Shown piece after piece: positions 32,295-41,721 of a stretch of DNA of 64,000 nt. Location: contig MU270020.1 in NCBI GenBank assembly GCA_021432635.1, positions 1,009,202 to 1,073,201 on the forward strand, in the 5' to 3' direction. The notes beneath the pieces were generated by a model. The model made no database searches. It was not told the DNA's origin and saw only the letters and a list, made by a program, of their open reading frames with translations. A program made the position numbers and the translations under genes. Origin of the DNA: Thozetella sp. PMI_491 (Eukaryota > Ascomycota > Sordariomycetes > Chaetosphaeriales > Chaetosphaeriaceae). The number at the start of each line of letters is the position of its first letter. Position 1 is the stretch's first letter.

Positions 32295-35200
32295 CTCGGC
32301 GGTGGGTGGTGGGTTGAATCCCCTCTCACGCCGTATAGGGTATAATGCGCGGGTTGCGCAAGACACTCTCCGAGGGGCCGCTCTCGTGCGCTTTCAGCAG
32401 CGAACAGAGGGTGGTGGACGAGTTCTCGCTCCTGTAATGGTGTCTGGGAGCTGAGCTTCGTATACGACCGTCTACGTTTCTCCTGTTCCTAGCGAGGCAG
32501 ACAATTATCGGGACCAGCCGGGGTGCGAGGAAAGCCTTTGTGCGTAAGCGCGGGTTAGGTTGCAATCGCCTCGGGAGGGGGGTCTTGGTGCGCCTTTGTT
32601 TGTTCAAGCGGGCATTGTACACAAATGAGGGATATAGTAGACTAAGAGTTCTAGGGCGAGCGGCTTCAGGGCTAGACACACGGTGTCAGAAGCTGATACG
32701 GCGTTTGACGGGGCGATCTGCCTGGCGAGGGGGATTGAGCATGTAAGAAAGATGTTCGATGAGGACGGACGGCGGGGGAGGGCTTGCTCGTTCCAGCAAG
32801 GGCCGGGGGCGGGCGGGCTGGGACTATCGGTGTATCGGGGGAGGGGGGGTGGTGGTGCGGGCGGGTTCCAACGTGGCCGAGAACTACCTACCACCTTGAA
32901 AGGCAAAGTTCGCCGCACCTTAGCTAAGTTACCTCCCGGTTCCCTGCATTGCGTTGCTCCGGCCTAAAGAAGTGTTATTCTCACACCGTTTTCGTTCCGC
33001 TGCTCCTCGGCTCCGGGGCCAGTGCAGGATGTCGTCTGTATAAGGCGAGGGAGCAGACCAGGCCGGGCCCGACCAGAAGTAGGCATGGAATTGTGGGATT
33101 GAAGCCTATATGCAGTCCCAGATATGCATCACCCTGCTGTTGTATACCGGAAACGTCACTGGCCTGCCCCAGGTTCGCAGTCAAGCCTCGGGATATTTAG
33201 CCTTGTGGTAAAGGCCACTCTAGATAAATTGGCTCCCCAGGCCCGACCGACATGGTCGGCATCTAGCAAGCTCCGACCTCCATAGAAGCCCGCCTCGGCA
33301 GCTCAGGCCTGGCCAGGCATGCCGTACCAAGCAAGGTGTGCACTTCACCAACGTTACTCAGAGTCGTCGTGGGCACGGCCATTCCTGGCAGCCACAAAGA
33401 GAGGACAAAGACAAATCCCCATCCGGGATGTCTCGCGTCCGGCCGTGGGCTCCTCTCTCTCTCTCTCGGCAAAGCGGCACTGAGCAACGGGATTAAAAAT
33501 AAAGCCTTCGTCCCTCCCGCCACCTAAGCGTGCTCTGGTACCGGCGACCCAGCAAGCAGAAGCGTGCTAGGCGGCACCAGACCCAACGCGCAGCGAGGGA
33601 CCGCATCGCAACCGTCCCTCGCAGCACCAGTTGTCTTGGACGAAGTCGCATTGTGAGCGGGCAAGGGTGCGGGATGGCGGGGCACGGCCGGCAGGGGCGT
33701 TCGTTCGGAACCCGCTGATTGGCCAGATGGCGCCGCAGACTCGGGGCGCTAGGACGCCACAACTTGCTCAAATACTCTCAACTTGCGCAGCGCGATGCTG
33801 CAACGGGCCAAGTGTAGCACCAGCGAGGAAGGAAGCGACAAGACCCTGCGGCCACCGAGACCACGAGAGCGCGATGGACGGCTCCAGACGACCCGGGCAT
33901 AACGTGCGCAGGTTTCCTCTCCAGCGGGACAATGCAGCCTGGCCTGCCACCGACCGGGTCACTGTCTCCCTCGCGGTGGATGCGACAAATACCATCCCGG
34001 GCTCTTCTTTTTCTCCAACACCGGCTACGCTTGCCGGGTCAGCGTTGGGTGGCCGCGCTCGCATTGCGAGCGGGCGTGCAGCCTATCGGCAATTGCGACG
34101 AACTAGGAGGAAAGATCAGGGTAGACTGAACAAGAAATCTGCTCTTTTTGGGTCGTCTCGACCAGCGTAGGACGGACAGGGGGGTTTCCCTGCCGGAGAG
34201 GCTCTGGCTCCGGAGTGGGGGAGGGGTAACTTAGATCTCCACAGCGTCAGTGCTTATCCTTTCGACTCCGTAGGAAGCTGCAGGGTTGATGGCACGACAC
34301 CCGCGGTGCTAAGCCCGATTTGGGAGCTTCACTGGCTACGGCCAACGACACTCCAAGCGGCCTCGCCTCCAAACTGGAGCAGGAACTCGTGCCTCTGAGA
34401 GGACCAGCCTTCCCCGAGGTACAATGTAACCAAGCCCGGCTTGAAACGACGCGAGGAGGATGAAGGGGCCCTTCAAAACATGCCAAACTTTGTGCAGGGT
34501 CTTCCCTCTTCTCACCTAGGAAGACAACGTGCTCACCCTGTAAGCCGCTGGCGTGCCGTAACCGCCGTTGTGACCGGCGGCATTTTGACCCTAGCGAGGC
34601 GGCGCCTGCGGTAGCCACTACCAAGGGGGCCCATCTGTCGCGCGTTTCGCAGAGAGCACGTTTTAGAGCTTCCCGATAGATGGAAGGGGGAAGGGGGGGG
34701 GGCCGTAGTCCGCGGGAAAGGGAATGGAAGCCGCTCACGCTGGAGTAAACGTCCTCCTTGTCCGACGCCTCCTGCCGGACCCCTTCCCCTCCCCCCCAAG
34801 TAAGGTAAGGTATAAAGAGACGGACCCGGGCTGGCGGGCCTGCAAATTGGCCTGAGAACTATCACCCAACTCCAACTCTATCTCGCGCGTGAAACAAGCC
34901 ATCGACTCGTGCCGACCACAGCGATAGCGTTTGCGCTTGTGCATATCTGATGTCAGTGACCCGTCCCAATTTTTTGGCACCAAGGGCACCCTCCCTCTCT
35001 CCCTGGCCCGAATCTGCAGGTTCCTTCACATCACCCGGCTTGGCACCGCTGCCCCTAACGAGCTCCCCCTTCGTCACCTTGATCCACTTTCCTCAAGTTC
35101 CCCCCCCTTCTGCGCTACTAGCTCGCGGCAGGAGCTGCATGTTTTTAAAAAGCTCTCGTAGCTCCCCTCCCTCTCCGCCCGTATTCGGCCATCGTCCTCC

Positions 35201-35332
35201 TCTCTTCCCGCCTCGCTCTCCTCCTCGTCCTCGCTTCTCTGCCCACTTGTTGGACGTCAATTGACCTCCTTCGCAGCTCCCATCTTCGTTCTCCTCAGCG
35301 TAACCGGCCCTAGCGCACCCGCTCCGTCCACA
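32295..35332. other. Long spacer between divergent metal-related genes
   Basis: About 3 kb. It contains the promoters of the ferric reductase (-) and the BIM1-like gene (+). A CT simple run is at about 33450-33468, a G-rich run at about 34686-34701, and TATAAAG at 34809-34815 lies about 520 bases upstream of the BIM1-like ATG. The last 250 bases are strongly pyrimidine-rich, as in a 5' UTR. I looked for ATCWGATAA-type iron-repressor sites near the ferric reductase start and found none. Confidence 0.4.
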
Positions 35333-36107
35333 ATGGCAGTTCTTTCTTTCCTGGCCTCTGGCCTGTTCCTGTCGGGTATCGCAAACGCCCACTTCAATCT
35401 CAACGCCCCGCCGACGATTGGCTTCGATGAGGACAGCGAAGGCACCGCGCCGTGCGGCGGCTTCACCCCGGACTTCTCCAAGACCTTGACAGACTTCCAT
35501 GTCGGTGGGGAGCCGATTGGGACATTGCTCGGGCACCCCCAGGGGAACTGGCTGTACCGCGCCACCCTCGACCAGAAGGCTAGCGGCAACTGGACGCAGC
35601 TCTTCCCCATCGTCATGCAGTCAGGACTAGGCCTGTTCTGCGAGACCAGTGTCACCGCCCCTTCCAGCTGGGTGGGCCAGAAGGGCGTCGTGAGCGTCGT
35701 CGTTGACGCGCCTGACGGACTCCTTTACCAGGTATGCTGCTTTTTCGACCTCCCTGGCGCCCTCCAAACGAGTCCTAACATGCCATGTGTAGTGTGCCAT
35801 TGTCAACTTCGTCAGTGGAACCGGTACGGTTGACAGCAGCACTTGCAAGAACGCCACCGCCGTCCAGGCGTCTTTTGTCGGGGATTCATCGCTCTCATCT
35901 CTGGTCAGCGGCAGCGGCAGCTCATCTGGCGGCGGCGCGAACACGACTGGAACCACAACCCCCAGCGGAACCGCAACCGGGACCGGCTCCAGCTCAACCC
36001 CTTCTACGTCTAAGAACGCGGCTCCTAGCTTCGGTCAGGTCGACCTTTCACCCACCGGTCTCTTCGCCGCTGCCATGATGGTTGTGCTCGGTGCCGCGTT
36101 GCTATAA
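35333..36107 (+). CDS. Copper acquisition factor BIM1-like (X325) GPI-anchored protein
   Basis: Two exons (35333-35731 and 35793-36107) with a 61-nt intron encode 237 residues. The signal peptide ends at Ala19, leaving His20 as the new N-terminus (HFNLNAPPTIGF), which is the first ligand of the copper His-brace in the LPMO-like X325/BIM1 fold. The family hallmark PCGGF follows, and a DFHVGG segment offers the second His. A Ser/Thr/Gly-rich stalk and a hydrophobic C-terminus give a GPI anchor site. The family binds copper at the cell surface; in Cryptococcus BIM1 helps copper import in the host, and other members show no polysaccharide oxidation. The start has a good context (CACAATGG). Confidence 0.88.
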
Positions 36108-36930
36108 ACGGTTTGGAGGATTGGGCAGGCTGGCGTTTTATTTTTCCAATGATGATTTTGTTTTAAGCATGTATGATGACAAATATCCCGGTCCGAATAA
36201 AAGAAAGCGCATCATTTAATAGTATGTACGTTTTCGTGCTTGTCCCCGTGTTCATGTCATTGTTTGCCGTAAAGGAAGCCGTAGAGGCTGCGACATGGGT
36301 GTTCGCTTCGGCGCGACACGTTACTTGTGTTCCAGCTTAAGGGCCAAGGAAAGCTCTAGCTACAAGACCCCTTGTCTCCTTGGGTCACTTCTCATACACA
36401 CACCATGGGAATGACCGACCGTGCTCATTGTTTATCTCATGGCTGTTTTGGGCGTATTCACCTCAGCCCTAGCTCGACCCATCGTCGCCGGGGCCCTTGG
36501 ATAGCTGGAGCCAGAGGCATGTCCGGGCAAGAAGTAGACCTGTGACAGCCGCCGGATATGGAACAGGCACCAATAGTATGGCAAGATTCTTTGGGAAGGA
36601 CCTAGGACTCGCGACTGCGAAACATCCGGCATCGCTTGCGCTTGCTGCGAGTGGATGGGAAGGCGCGCCCACTACGGCAGATACGAGAGCCAGGCAGGCA
36701 GGCACGCTGAGGAGGACAACGCAGAGTCTGGGACGCCCCCCTCGCTCTCCATCTACATCGACTTCTTAAGTTGGCCACTTCCTTCACGTCATCCCCCGCC
36801 GCTCGTTGTTCTCCCTCTAGGTACTCAGCATCGCGATAGCATCCGCAATCTCCTGTGCCCTCTCTGGTCTCCGTGCCATCTTGTCTCACCTGGTCGTATT
36901 TCGCAACTCAATCTCAGCTCAATCTCAGCC
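36108..36930. other. Spacer between two GPI-protein genes
   Basis: About 820 bases with the 3' UTR of the BIM1-like gene (AATAAAAGAAAG at about 36197 resembles a polyadenylation signal) and the promoter of the next gene. A frame open from 36655 joins the next gene but lacks a signal peptide at its start, so it is taken as leader. Confidence 0.4.
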
Positions 36931-37704
36931 ATGCACTGTCATCGCCCCCTCCTGTTCGCCATGACCGGTGCCTTGGGCGTCGCACTGGCAAGCCAGGCCG
37001 AGGCCTCGGGATCGCCTGATATCGCCAATGCCCTCCCAGCAATATTGGGACATCATGCCGTTGACGTGACTACTGTGATCGCCATCTCCACTATCACAGT
37101 CCAGGGAGGCACCGTCACTATCGGTGGAGGAACTACTACTGTCACGGCTGGTGCCACTGGCCCAGTTGCCTCACCTCCGCCATCGCCGCTCACTGACCTC
37201 ACTACCGGCACCGATGCGACCGTGCCTTCAACCTCATCAACCGAGGATAGCGTGACAACCATCACTGTCCCCCCTTCCACGAGCTCAACCGCCTCGGATA
37301 GCATCTTCACTGGTCCTAGCCTCGCCTCAGCTAGCAGCGAGATCCTGCCTACTGTCCTCACGGAGAATACCCCAACCATTGTCGCTTCCGGTGGCTTCAG
37401 CACTAGGTTTCTGGGCCCCCCAACCAGCAATGGCACTCTCAACGTCTCGATGACTCCGACCCCGGCCCCTACTTCAGTGTCGGATGGAGACTCTGATGAC
37501 GGAAGCGGCAAGTCGGAATCGACGGGTGCGAAAGGCAGTTCCTCCAGTGCCAAAAACGCTGCCTCTCTTGAGACTAGTTCTCCTCTCCACCGGTCAGGCC
37601 CCAAGTCCTTTTGCCCGCAATTTATATTGGAGCTAACGAAGTCGCGGTCTAGGCGTGCCGCTATCCTTGCCGCCGCCATCCTCGTCCCTGCCATGGCGTT
37701 CTGA
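36931..37704 (+). CDS. Ser/Thr-rich GPI-anchored surface protein
   Basis: The ATG at 36931 starts a signal peptide (MHCHRPLLFAMTGALGVALA). The mature part is almost all Ser, Thr, Pro, Gly and Val and should be heavily O-glycosylated. Near the 3' end a 60-nt GT-AG intron is likely (37593-37652): it has a CTAAC branch site 20 bases before the TAG acceptor. Splicing joins the Ser-rich stalk directly to RRAAILAAAILVPAMAF, a normal GPI signal, giving 237 residues. Without splicing the frame stays open and inserts 20 residues including a Cys and a basic patch, giving 257. No catalytic domain is seen; a structural or adhesive wall role is likely. Confidence 0.75.
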   Translation: MHCHRPLLFAMTGALGVALASQAEASGSPDIANALPAILGHHAVDVTTVIAISTITVQGGTVTIGGGTTTVTAGATGPVASPPPSPLTDLTTGTDATVPSTSSTEDSVTTITVPPSTSSTASDSIFTGPSLASASSEILPTVLTENTPTIVASGGFSTRFLGPPTSNGTLNVSMTPTPAPTSVSDGDSDDGSGKSESTGAKGSSSSAKNAASLETSSPLHRSGPKSFCPQFILELTKSRSRRAAILAAAILVPAMAF

Positions 37705-38055
37705 TCTCGGTCGTCAAAGTATCGTATGGACGTAGACCACAAGGGAAAGAAGAGTAATACAAGTCAGCTGCACGTTCGATCGGCAGAGTTAGCTGGGCGT
37801 CAGCAAGAGTAGGTGTTCTTGGAACGGAGGCTCGAGATCCGGCGTCATATACCTTAGCTAGCTTGTGGCCACTGGGAGCACTCGGCGACGAGACGGTTCA
37901 AGGGAGAGTTGGTATGTTTTGATGCGACAACTTGCTGCCGACATTTGTTCATTAACTATGCATAAGCTTACTAGACCGGCGCGAGAGTCGCTGTAGTTGC
38001 AGCCGGCGATATCCCATGGTATCTAAAATGCCCCTGCCCTGTATCCTAATTCCAT
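37705..38055. other. 3' spacer between convergent genes
   Basis: About 350 bases between the stop codons of the GPI-protein gene (+) and the protease-fusion gene (-). Nothing is recognised beyond the expected 3' UTRs. Confidence 0.4.
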
Positions 38056-41000
38056 CTACCGCACATGCCATCGCTCCGAAGGTTGCTGCATCGATTGTGT
38101 GGAGAATCGCAGCTTGCTTAGGTCGTGGGTCAGATCAACTTCGACCCCCTCATCGTACGAATCGTCACCATCATCCTCCTCGTCCCTCATATATCCTTCC
38201 TCTCCTGCCCCCCGGCTGCGTTGCTGCGTGTGTCCTAGACGCTGGCTCTGTCCTTGCTCCCCTTGGGAGGAAGGCCCGGGCGCATTGCCCTCAGTATTGC
38301 CCTCGCCTAGCTCGGTGACCCTGCTGGCCCTGGCCTTCTTCAGGTAGAAAGGATCTCCCTTTATGACGGTCTGTCCGCCGGGGAGCCTGATCTCGCTGGC
38401 CTCCAGCGTCTCAATTATGTCCTCCAAGAGCACCTCCATTGGGCAGATGTAGGCGACTCTTTTGCGCTCGCTCCACGCTAGGATGTGGCCGCAGAGCTTG
38501 CCCTGCTGCCGGTCGACGATCCAGGCACCGCTGTCACCCGGGATGCCCATCGGAAGGGCGCTCGTGCGCGGACCACCCCCTCCGGACACTTGGTATGTGT
38601 GACTGGCCGACGTGCGCCCGTAGATCTTGACCGAAGTCAAGGTTGGCAGAATGAGGCCGGTCTGGAGCCCGCTCGTCCGCGCCATGCACTGCACCTCGAG
38701 CCCAGGTAAGCTCGAAGCAGGCACGACAGCAGTCGGATGCACCACATCGTTGGTGGCGGCCTTAGCTGGCACACAGGGAATCGAGTTGTCGTCGGGCTGC
38801 CGGTCGTCGTTGAATTCGAACAGCGCCCAGTCAATCTCGTGGATTAGGCCGGCGTCGTCGGATCGCCGGCGGATGCCACTTGAAGCGTACACCTCGCCCA
38901 GGCCGTAGGTATCTAGATGGTCTTCGTCCTGGGTTTCGGATGATGGGTAGAAACCCTCATCCACATCGTCGAGGGCCGGCTGGGTCACAATATATCCCTC
39001 ACCGCAGCCTGGCTCGACGCCAGGGATGTCGCCGGTTTCGAAGTACTGGCCGTCGTCGTCCTCGTAGTCCTCCTCCGAGGACTGGCTCGTAATAGCCGAC
39101 TCGGAAAATGTATCAGAATCTGAATCGGAGAATTCACAGGCGTAGTCCTCGCTACCGGAGCTGTCACCCTCGGAATCGGCCCCTTGATACTGTGAAGCGT
39201 ACCAGGCTGCTAGGTCGTTGACGTCGCCCTGGCCTCTCGCCATGCTTCTAGGCACTACCTCCTTCGTCTCGGGAGTGCTCTCCTCCTGATCGGGATCGTC
39301 CAGCATGTGGTGAACCGTCATACCGTAAGGCTTGTCGTCGACCATGATGAGACCGCCAAAGCTCACAGGCGGCAGGTGCCTGTCGCCGATCCACGCGCCA
39401 ATGCTGGCTCCATTATGCGGCCGCTCCTGGAAGTCGGGGTTTGCTGCCGTGACCTCTTCGCCATCCCCCCCCGCCATGCTGCGCCCAGCCTTGTGATTCC
39501 GCGACCGGAGCACCTGACCTCGGCAAACCTTGAGCGCGAACCCGGTCGTGCCATCGAAGAGGGCTCCCAACTTCTTCTTCAAGATCGCCCGCACCTTGCT
39601 AACTGACGTGCAGACGACCAGCACAGTAGGCTTGGTCTTGAGAGGGGACTCGCCGATCGACTCGAGGGAGATTTCGACAGACTCTAGGTTCTTGTGGTAG
39701 AAATGGCGCAGAGCGATGTTGATCTGCGGCATGAGTACCTTGTTCCATTGCTCTACGGCGTCGGGTGGGAGAGGAACTTGGGGGTATAGCCGCGTCTTGT
39801 GTGAGGGCTCCTTCGGTTTCGCTTCGGCTGTCTTCTCATTAGCACTGCTCGTAGATGCCCAGAATGGACCGCTCTTACGTTCGGCACCGCTAACAAGTCC
39901 CTCGCTAGCTTGGCGGAGCGACAACTTCTCAGTTCTCCCGCTGTTGGGCGAGGTGGGGGTGGCGAGTTTTTCGGATTTCATCTCTTTAGATGGGCCCGCA
40001 GATGAAGACGTGTTGAGGCGCGGCGGGGCTGGCCTCTCCTCCCCGAGGTCGTCACCGAGACGCTCCTCGAGGTTGCTGACGCCGTCCAAGATGCAGCATG
40101 CCTCGAGGTACCGGCTCGCCTTGAGCTGGACGCGTGCAACGACCTGCTCGCTGGTGAGCTGGCCGGTCATCTCTTGGTCCACAGCTGTCCAGCAGGTCTG
40201 CACTGCCTTCATGTAGAGCGTGCCACAGCGGATGGCGAGCTGCTCTAGCACAGACTCGGGGACAGCAGGCGACGAGGGGTCCGGCACGAGGTTCTCGAGG
40301 TTTGTCCACAGACCGATCGAGAGAAGAGCCATGGCCAGGGAGTACAGATCAAAAGTCTTTGAGTCGGCGTTGTTTGCCAGCGGTGATTGTGCGGTGCTAC
40401 GTGGGTCGAGAGGGTGTTTGTATAGTGAGACGGTAGACTCGTCTTGAGACGCTGGCTCGGAAAACAAGTCGAACGACGAGATGAGCGGCCGCCGGATATC
40501 TACCTCGCCTTGGCTAATACCGCTGACACCTGGGTCGGTCCCGACTGCGTTGCAAAATGACACATTGCTGCCGATGAGGTGGCCATGGGTAATGCCACGG
40601 GCATGCATGTCGAAGACCGTATTCGCCAGGTTGGCAGCGAGGCGGAATTTGGCCTCCAGCTTCGGCTCGAAGTCCGGCCGCGATAGGAGGTCGGCCAGCG
40701 AGCAGAGGTTGTAGAGGGGGTTCTGGGTTAGGTGCTCAAAGGAGACCGGGTTAAAGGTGGCCGGGAAGTGGTAGACCAGACCGAGGCGCGAGTGCTCCAT
40801 ATCCTCAAAGTAGCCGAGCAGGCGAGGCAAGCCCGTCCACGAGCCCGGCGATCTCTGGGGCTCTGTCTGGAGGCCCGAAGAGAGCCTCTCGAACCTAGTC
40901 ATGGGCGGCATGATGCCAGTCGTCGAGTAAATAGAGTCGAACGGCGCAAACTCGAGGAGCAGAGGCGCATATGTCGGTCGGCTGGCCGAGCTCTGCGTGA

Positions 41001-41721
41001 GGGCCGAATACGCTTGCTTGCTCATGAAGACGACCTCGCGGGAGCGCTCCTCTTCTCCCGCCTCCGTCATGGGCTCAGCCTGCATGGAGCGGAGGTTGGT
41101 CAAGGTGGAAGGGTCGATCTGCTGCGGCGTCTGCATCCTAGACGACTCGAACGGCCGCAGATCCTCGACGGACGAGGCAGACTTGAACAGACGCTCGCGA
41201 GCGGCAGCTGAAGACTGTGCGTATGAGGACCGGGTCCTCGACAGGTCGTAGAGAGTGTCGATAGAGGTGGTGAGGTCGCGCACCAGGTCCTCGAACCGGT
41301 TCTTGTCCCACACGACGAGCTGGATCTTCTCGCCCCGCACCGGGGCCTTCTCCGTCTCGACCCGCTCGCCGGCGAGACGTCGAGAGCTGTTCCATAGCGG
41401 CTCGGCCTCGGCGAGGATGTCCTTGATGGTGGACATGATGCTGCCGACAACCTCGCTTAGGCCTGCCTTGGACAGGGACGAGTCGATCAGCACCTCGGCG
41501 GATTGCTGGTTAGGGTCGGACCACTCCAGACCCCAGCTGACCAGACGGTCCTTCTGGATGCGGAGCTTCCGGTGCAGCGCCTTGATCTCCGGGTCGGCCT
41601 CGGAGGAGCTCTGCACCGGCTCCTTGACGAAGTCGGACGACTTCTTCGTGTCATTGTATAGTCTGCTGAGCCGCCGCTGGAAGGGCATCTGGAAGCCCCC
41701 CATGGGGATGATGGAATCCAT
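38056..41721 (-). CDS. HeLo-like / pseudokinase / trypsin-like protease fusion
   Basis: A single exon of 1221 residues. Residues about 45-160 are helical and resemble the second half of the fungal prion-inhibition/HeLo domain (KLRIQKDRLVSWGLEWSD, then a long SIMSTIKDILAEAEPLW helix). Residues about 255-545 resemble a protein-kinase fold without its catalytic residues: the HRD-N loop reads GITHGHLIGSN and the DFG position SSFDLF. Residues about 650-740 are a conserved-looking linker (KPTVLVVCTSVSKVRAIL). The C-terminal part has a complete chymotrypsin-type triad: His804 or His805 in YGMTVHHML, Asp964 in HEIDWALFEF and Ser1064 in GIPGDSGAW. A strongly acidic Ser/Asp/Glu insert (about 845-935) separates His and Asp. 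There is no signal peptide, so it acts in the cell. I infer a regulated protease in a signalling or self/non-self pathway; the HeLo and kinase assignments are by eye. Confidence 0.8.
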   Translation of the reverse strand: MDSIIPMGGFQMPFQRRLSRLYNDTKKSSDFVKEPVQSSSEADPEIKALHRKLRIQKDRLVSWGLEWSDPNQQSAEVLIDSSLSKAGLSEVVGSIMSTIKDILAEAEPLWNSSRRLAGERVETEKAPVRGEKIQLVVWDKNRFEDLVRDLTTSIDTLYDLSRTRSSYAQSSAAARERLFKSASSVEDLRPFESSRMQTPQQIDPSTLTNLRSMQAEPMTEAGEEERSREVVFMSKQAYSALTQSSASRPTYAPLLLEFAPFDSIYSTTGIMPPMTRFERLSSGLQTEPQRSPGSWTGLPRLLGYFEDMEHSRLGLVYHFPATFNPVSFEHLTQNPLYNLCSLADLLSRPDFEPKLEAKFRLAANLANTVFDMHARGITHGHLIGSNVSFCNAVGTDPGVSGISQGEVDIRRPLISSFDLFSEPASQDESTVSLYKHPLDPRSTAQSPLANNADSKTFDLYSLAMALLSIGLWTNLENLVPDPSSPAVPESVLEQLAIRCGTLYMKAVQTCWTAVDQEMTGQLTSEQVVARVQLKASRYLEACCILDGVSNLEERLGDDLGEERPAPPRLNTSSSAGPSKEMKSEKLATPTSPNSGRTEKLSLRQASEGLVSGAERKSGPFWASTSSANEKTAEAKPKEPSHKTRLYPQVPLPPDAVEQWNKVLMPQINIALRHFYHKNLESVEISLESIGESPLKTKPTVLVVCTSVSKVRAILKKKLGALFDGTTGFALKVCRGQVLRSRNHKAGRSMAGGDGEEVTAANPDFQERPHNGASIGAWIGDRHLPPVSFGGLIMVDDKPYGMTVHHMLDDPDQEESTPETKEVVPRSMARGQGDVNDLAAWYASQYQGADSEGDSSGSEDYACEFSDSDSDTFSESAITSQSSEEDYEDDDGQYFETGDIPGVEPGCGEGYIVTQPALDDVDEGFYPSSETQDEDHLDTYGLGEVYASSGIRRRSDDAGLIHEIDWALFEFNDDRQPDDNSIPCVPAKAATNDVVHPTAVVPASSLPGLEVQCMARTSGLQTGLILPTLTSVKIYGRTSASHTYQVSGGGGPRTSALPMGIPGDSGAWIVDRQQGKLCGHILAWSERKRVAYICPMEVLLEDIIETLEASEIRLPGGQTVIKGDPFYLKKARASRVTELGEGNTEGNAPGPSSQGEQGQSQRLGHTQQRSRGAGEEGYMRDEEDDGDDSYDEGVEVDLTHDLSKLRFSTQSMQQPSERWHVR

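Noticed and set aside
32295-32700. Iron-repressor (ATCWGATAA-type) sites upstream of the ferric reductase
   Set aside because: TTATCGGG-like pieces occur but none matches the full motif on either strand.
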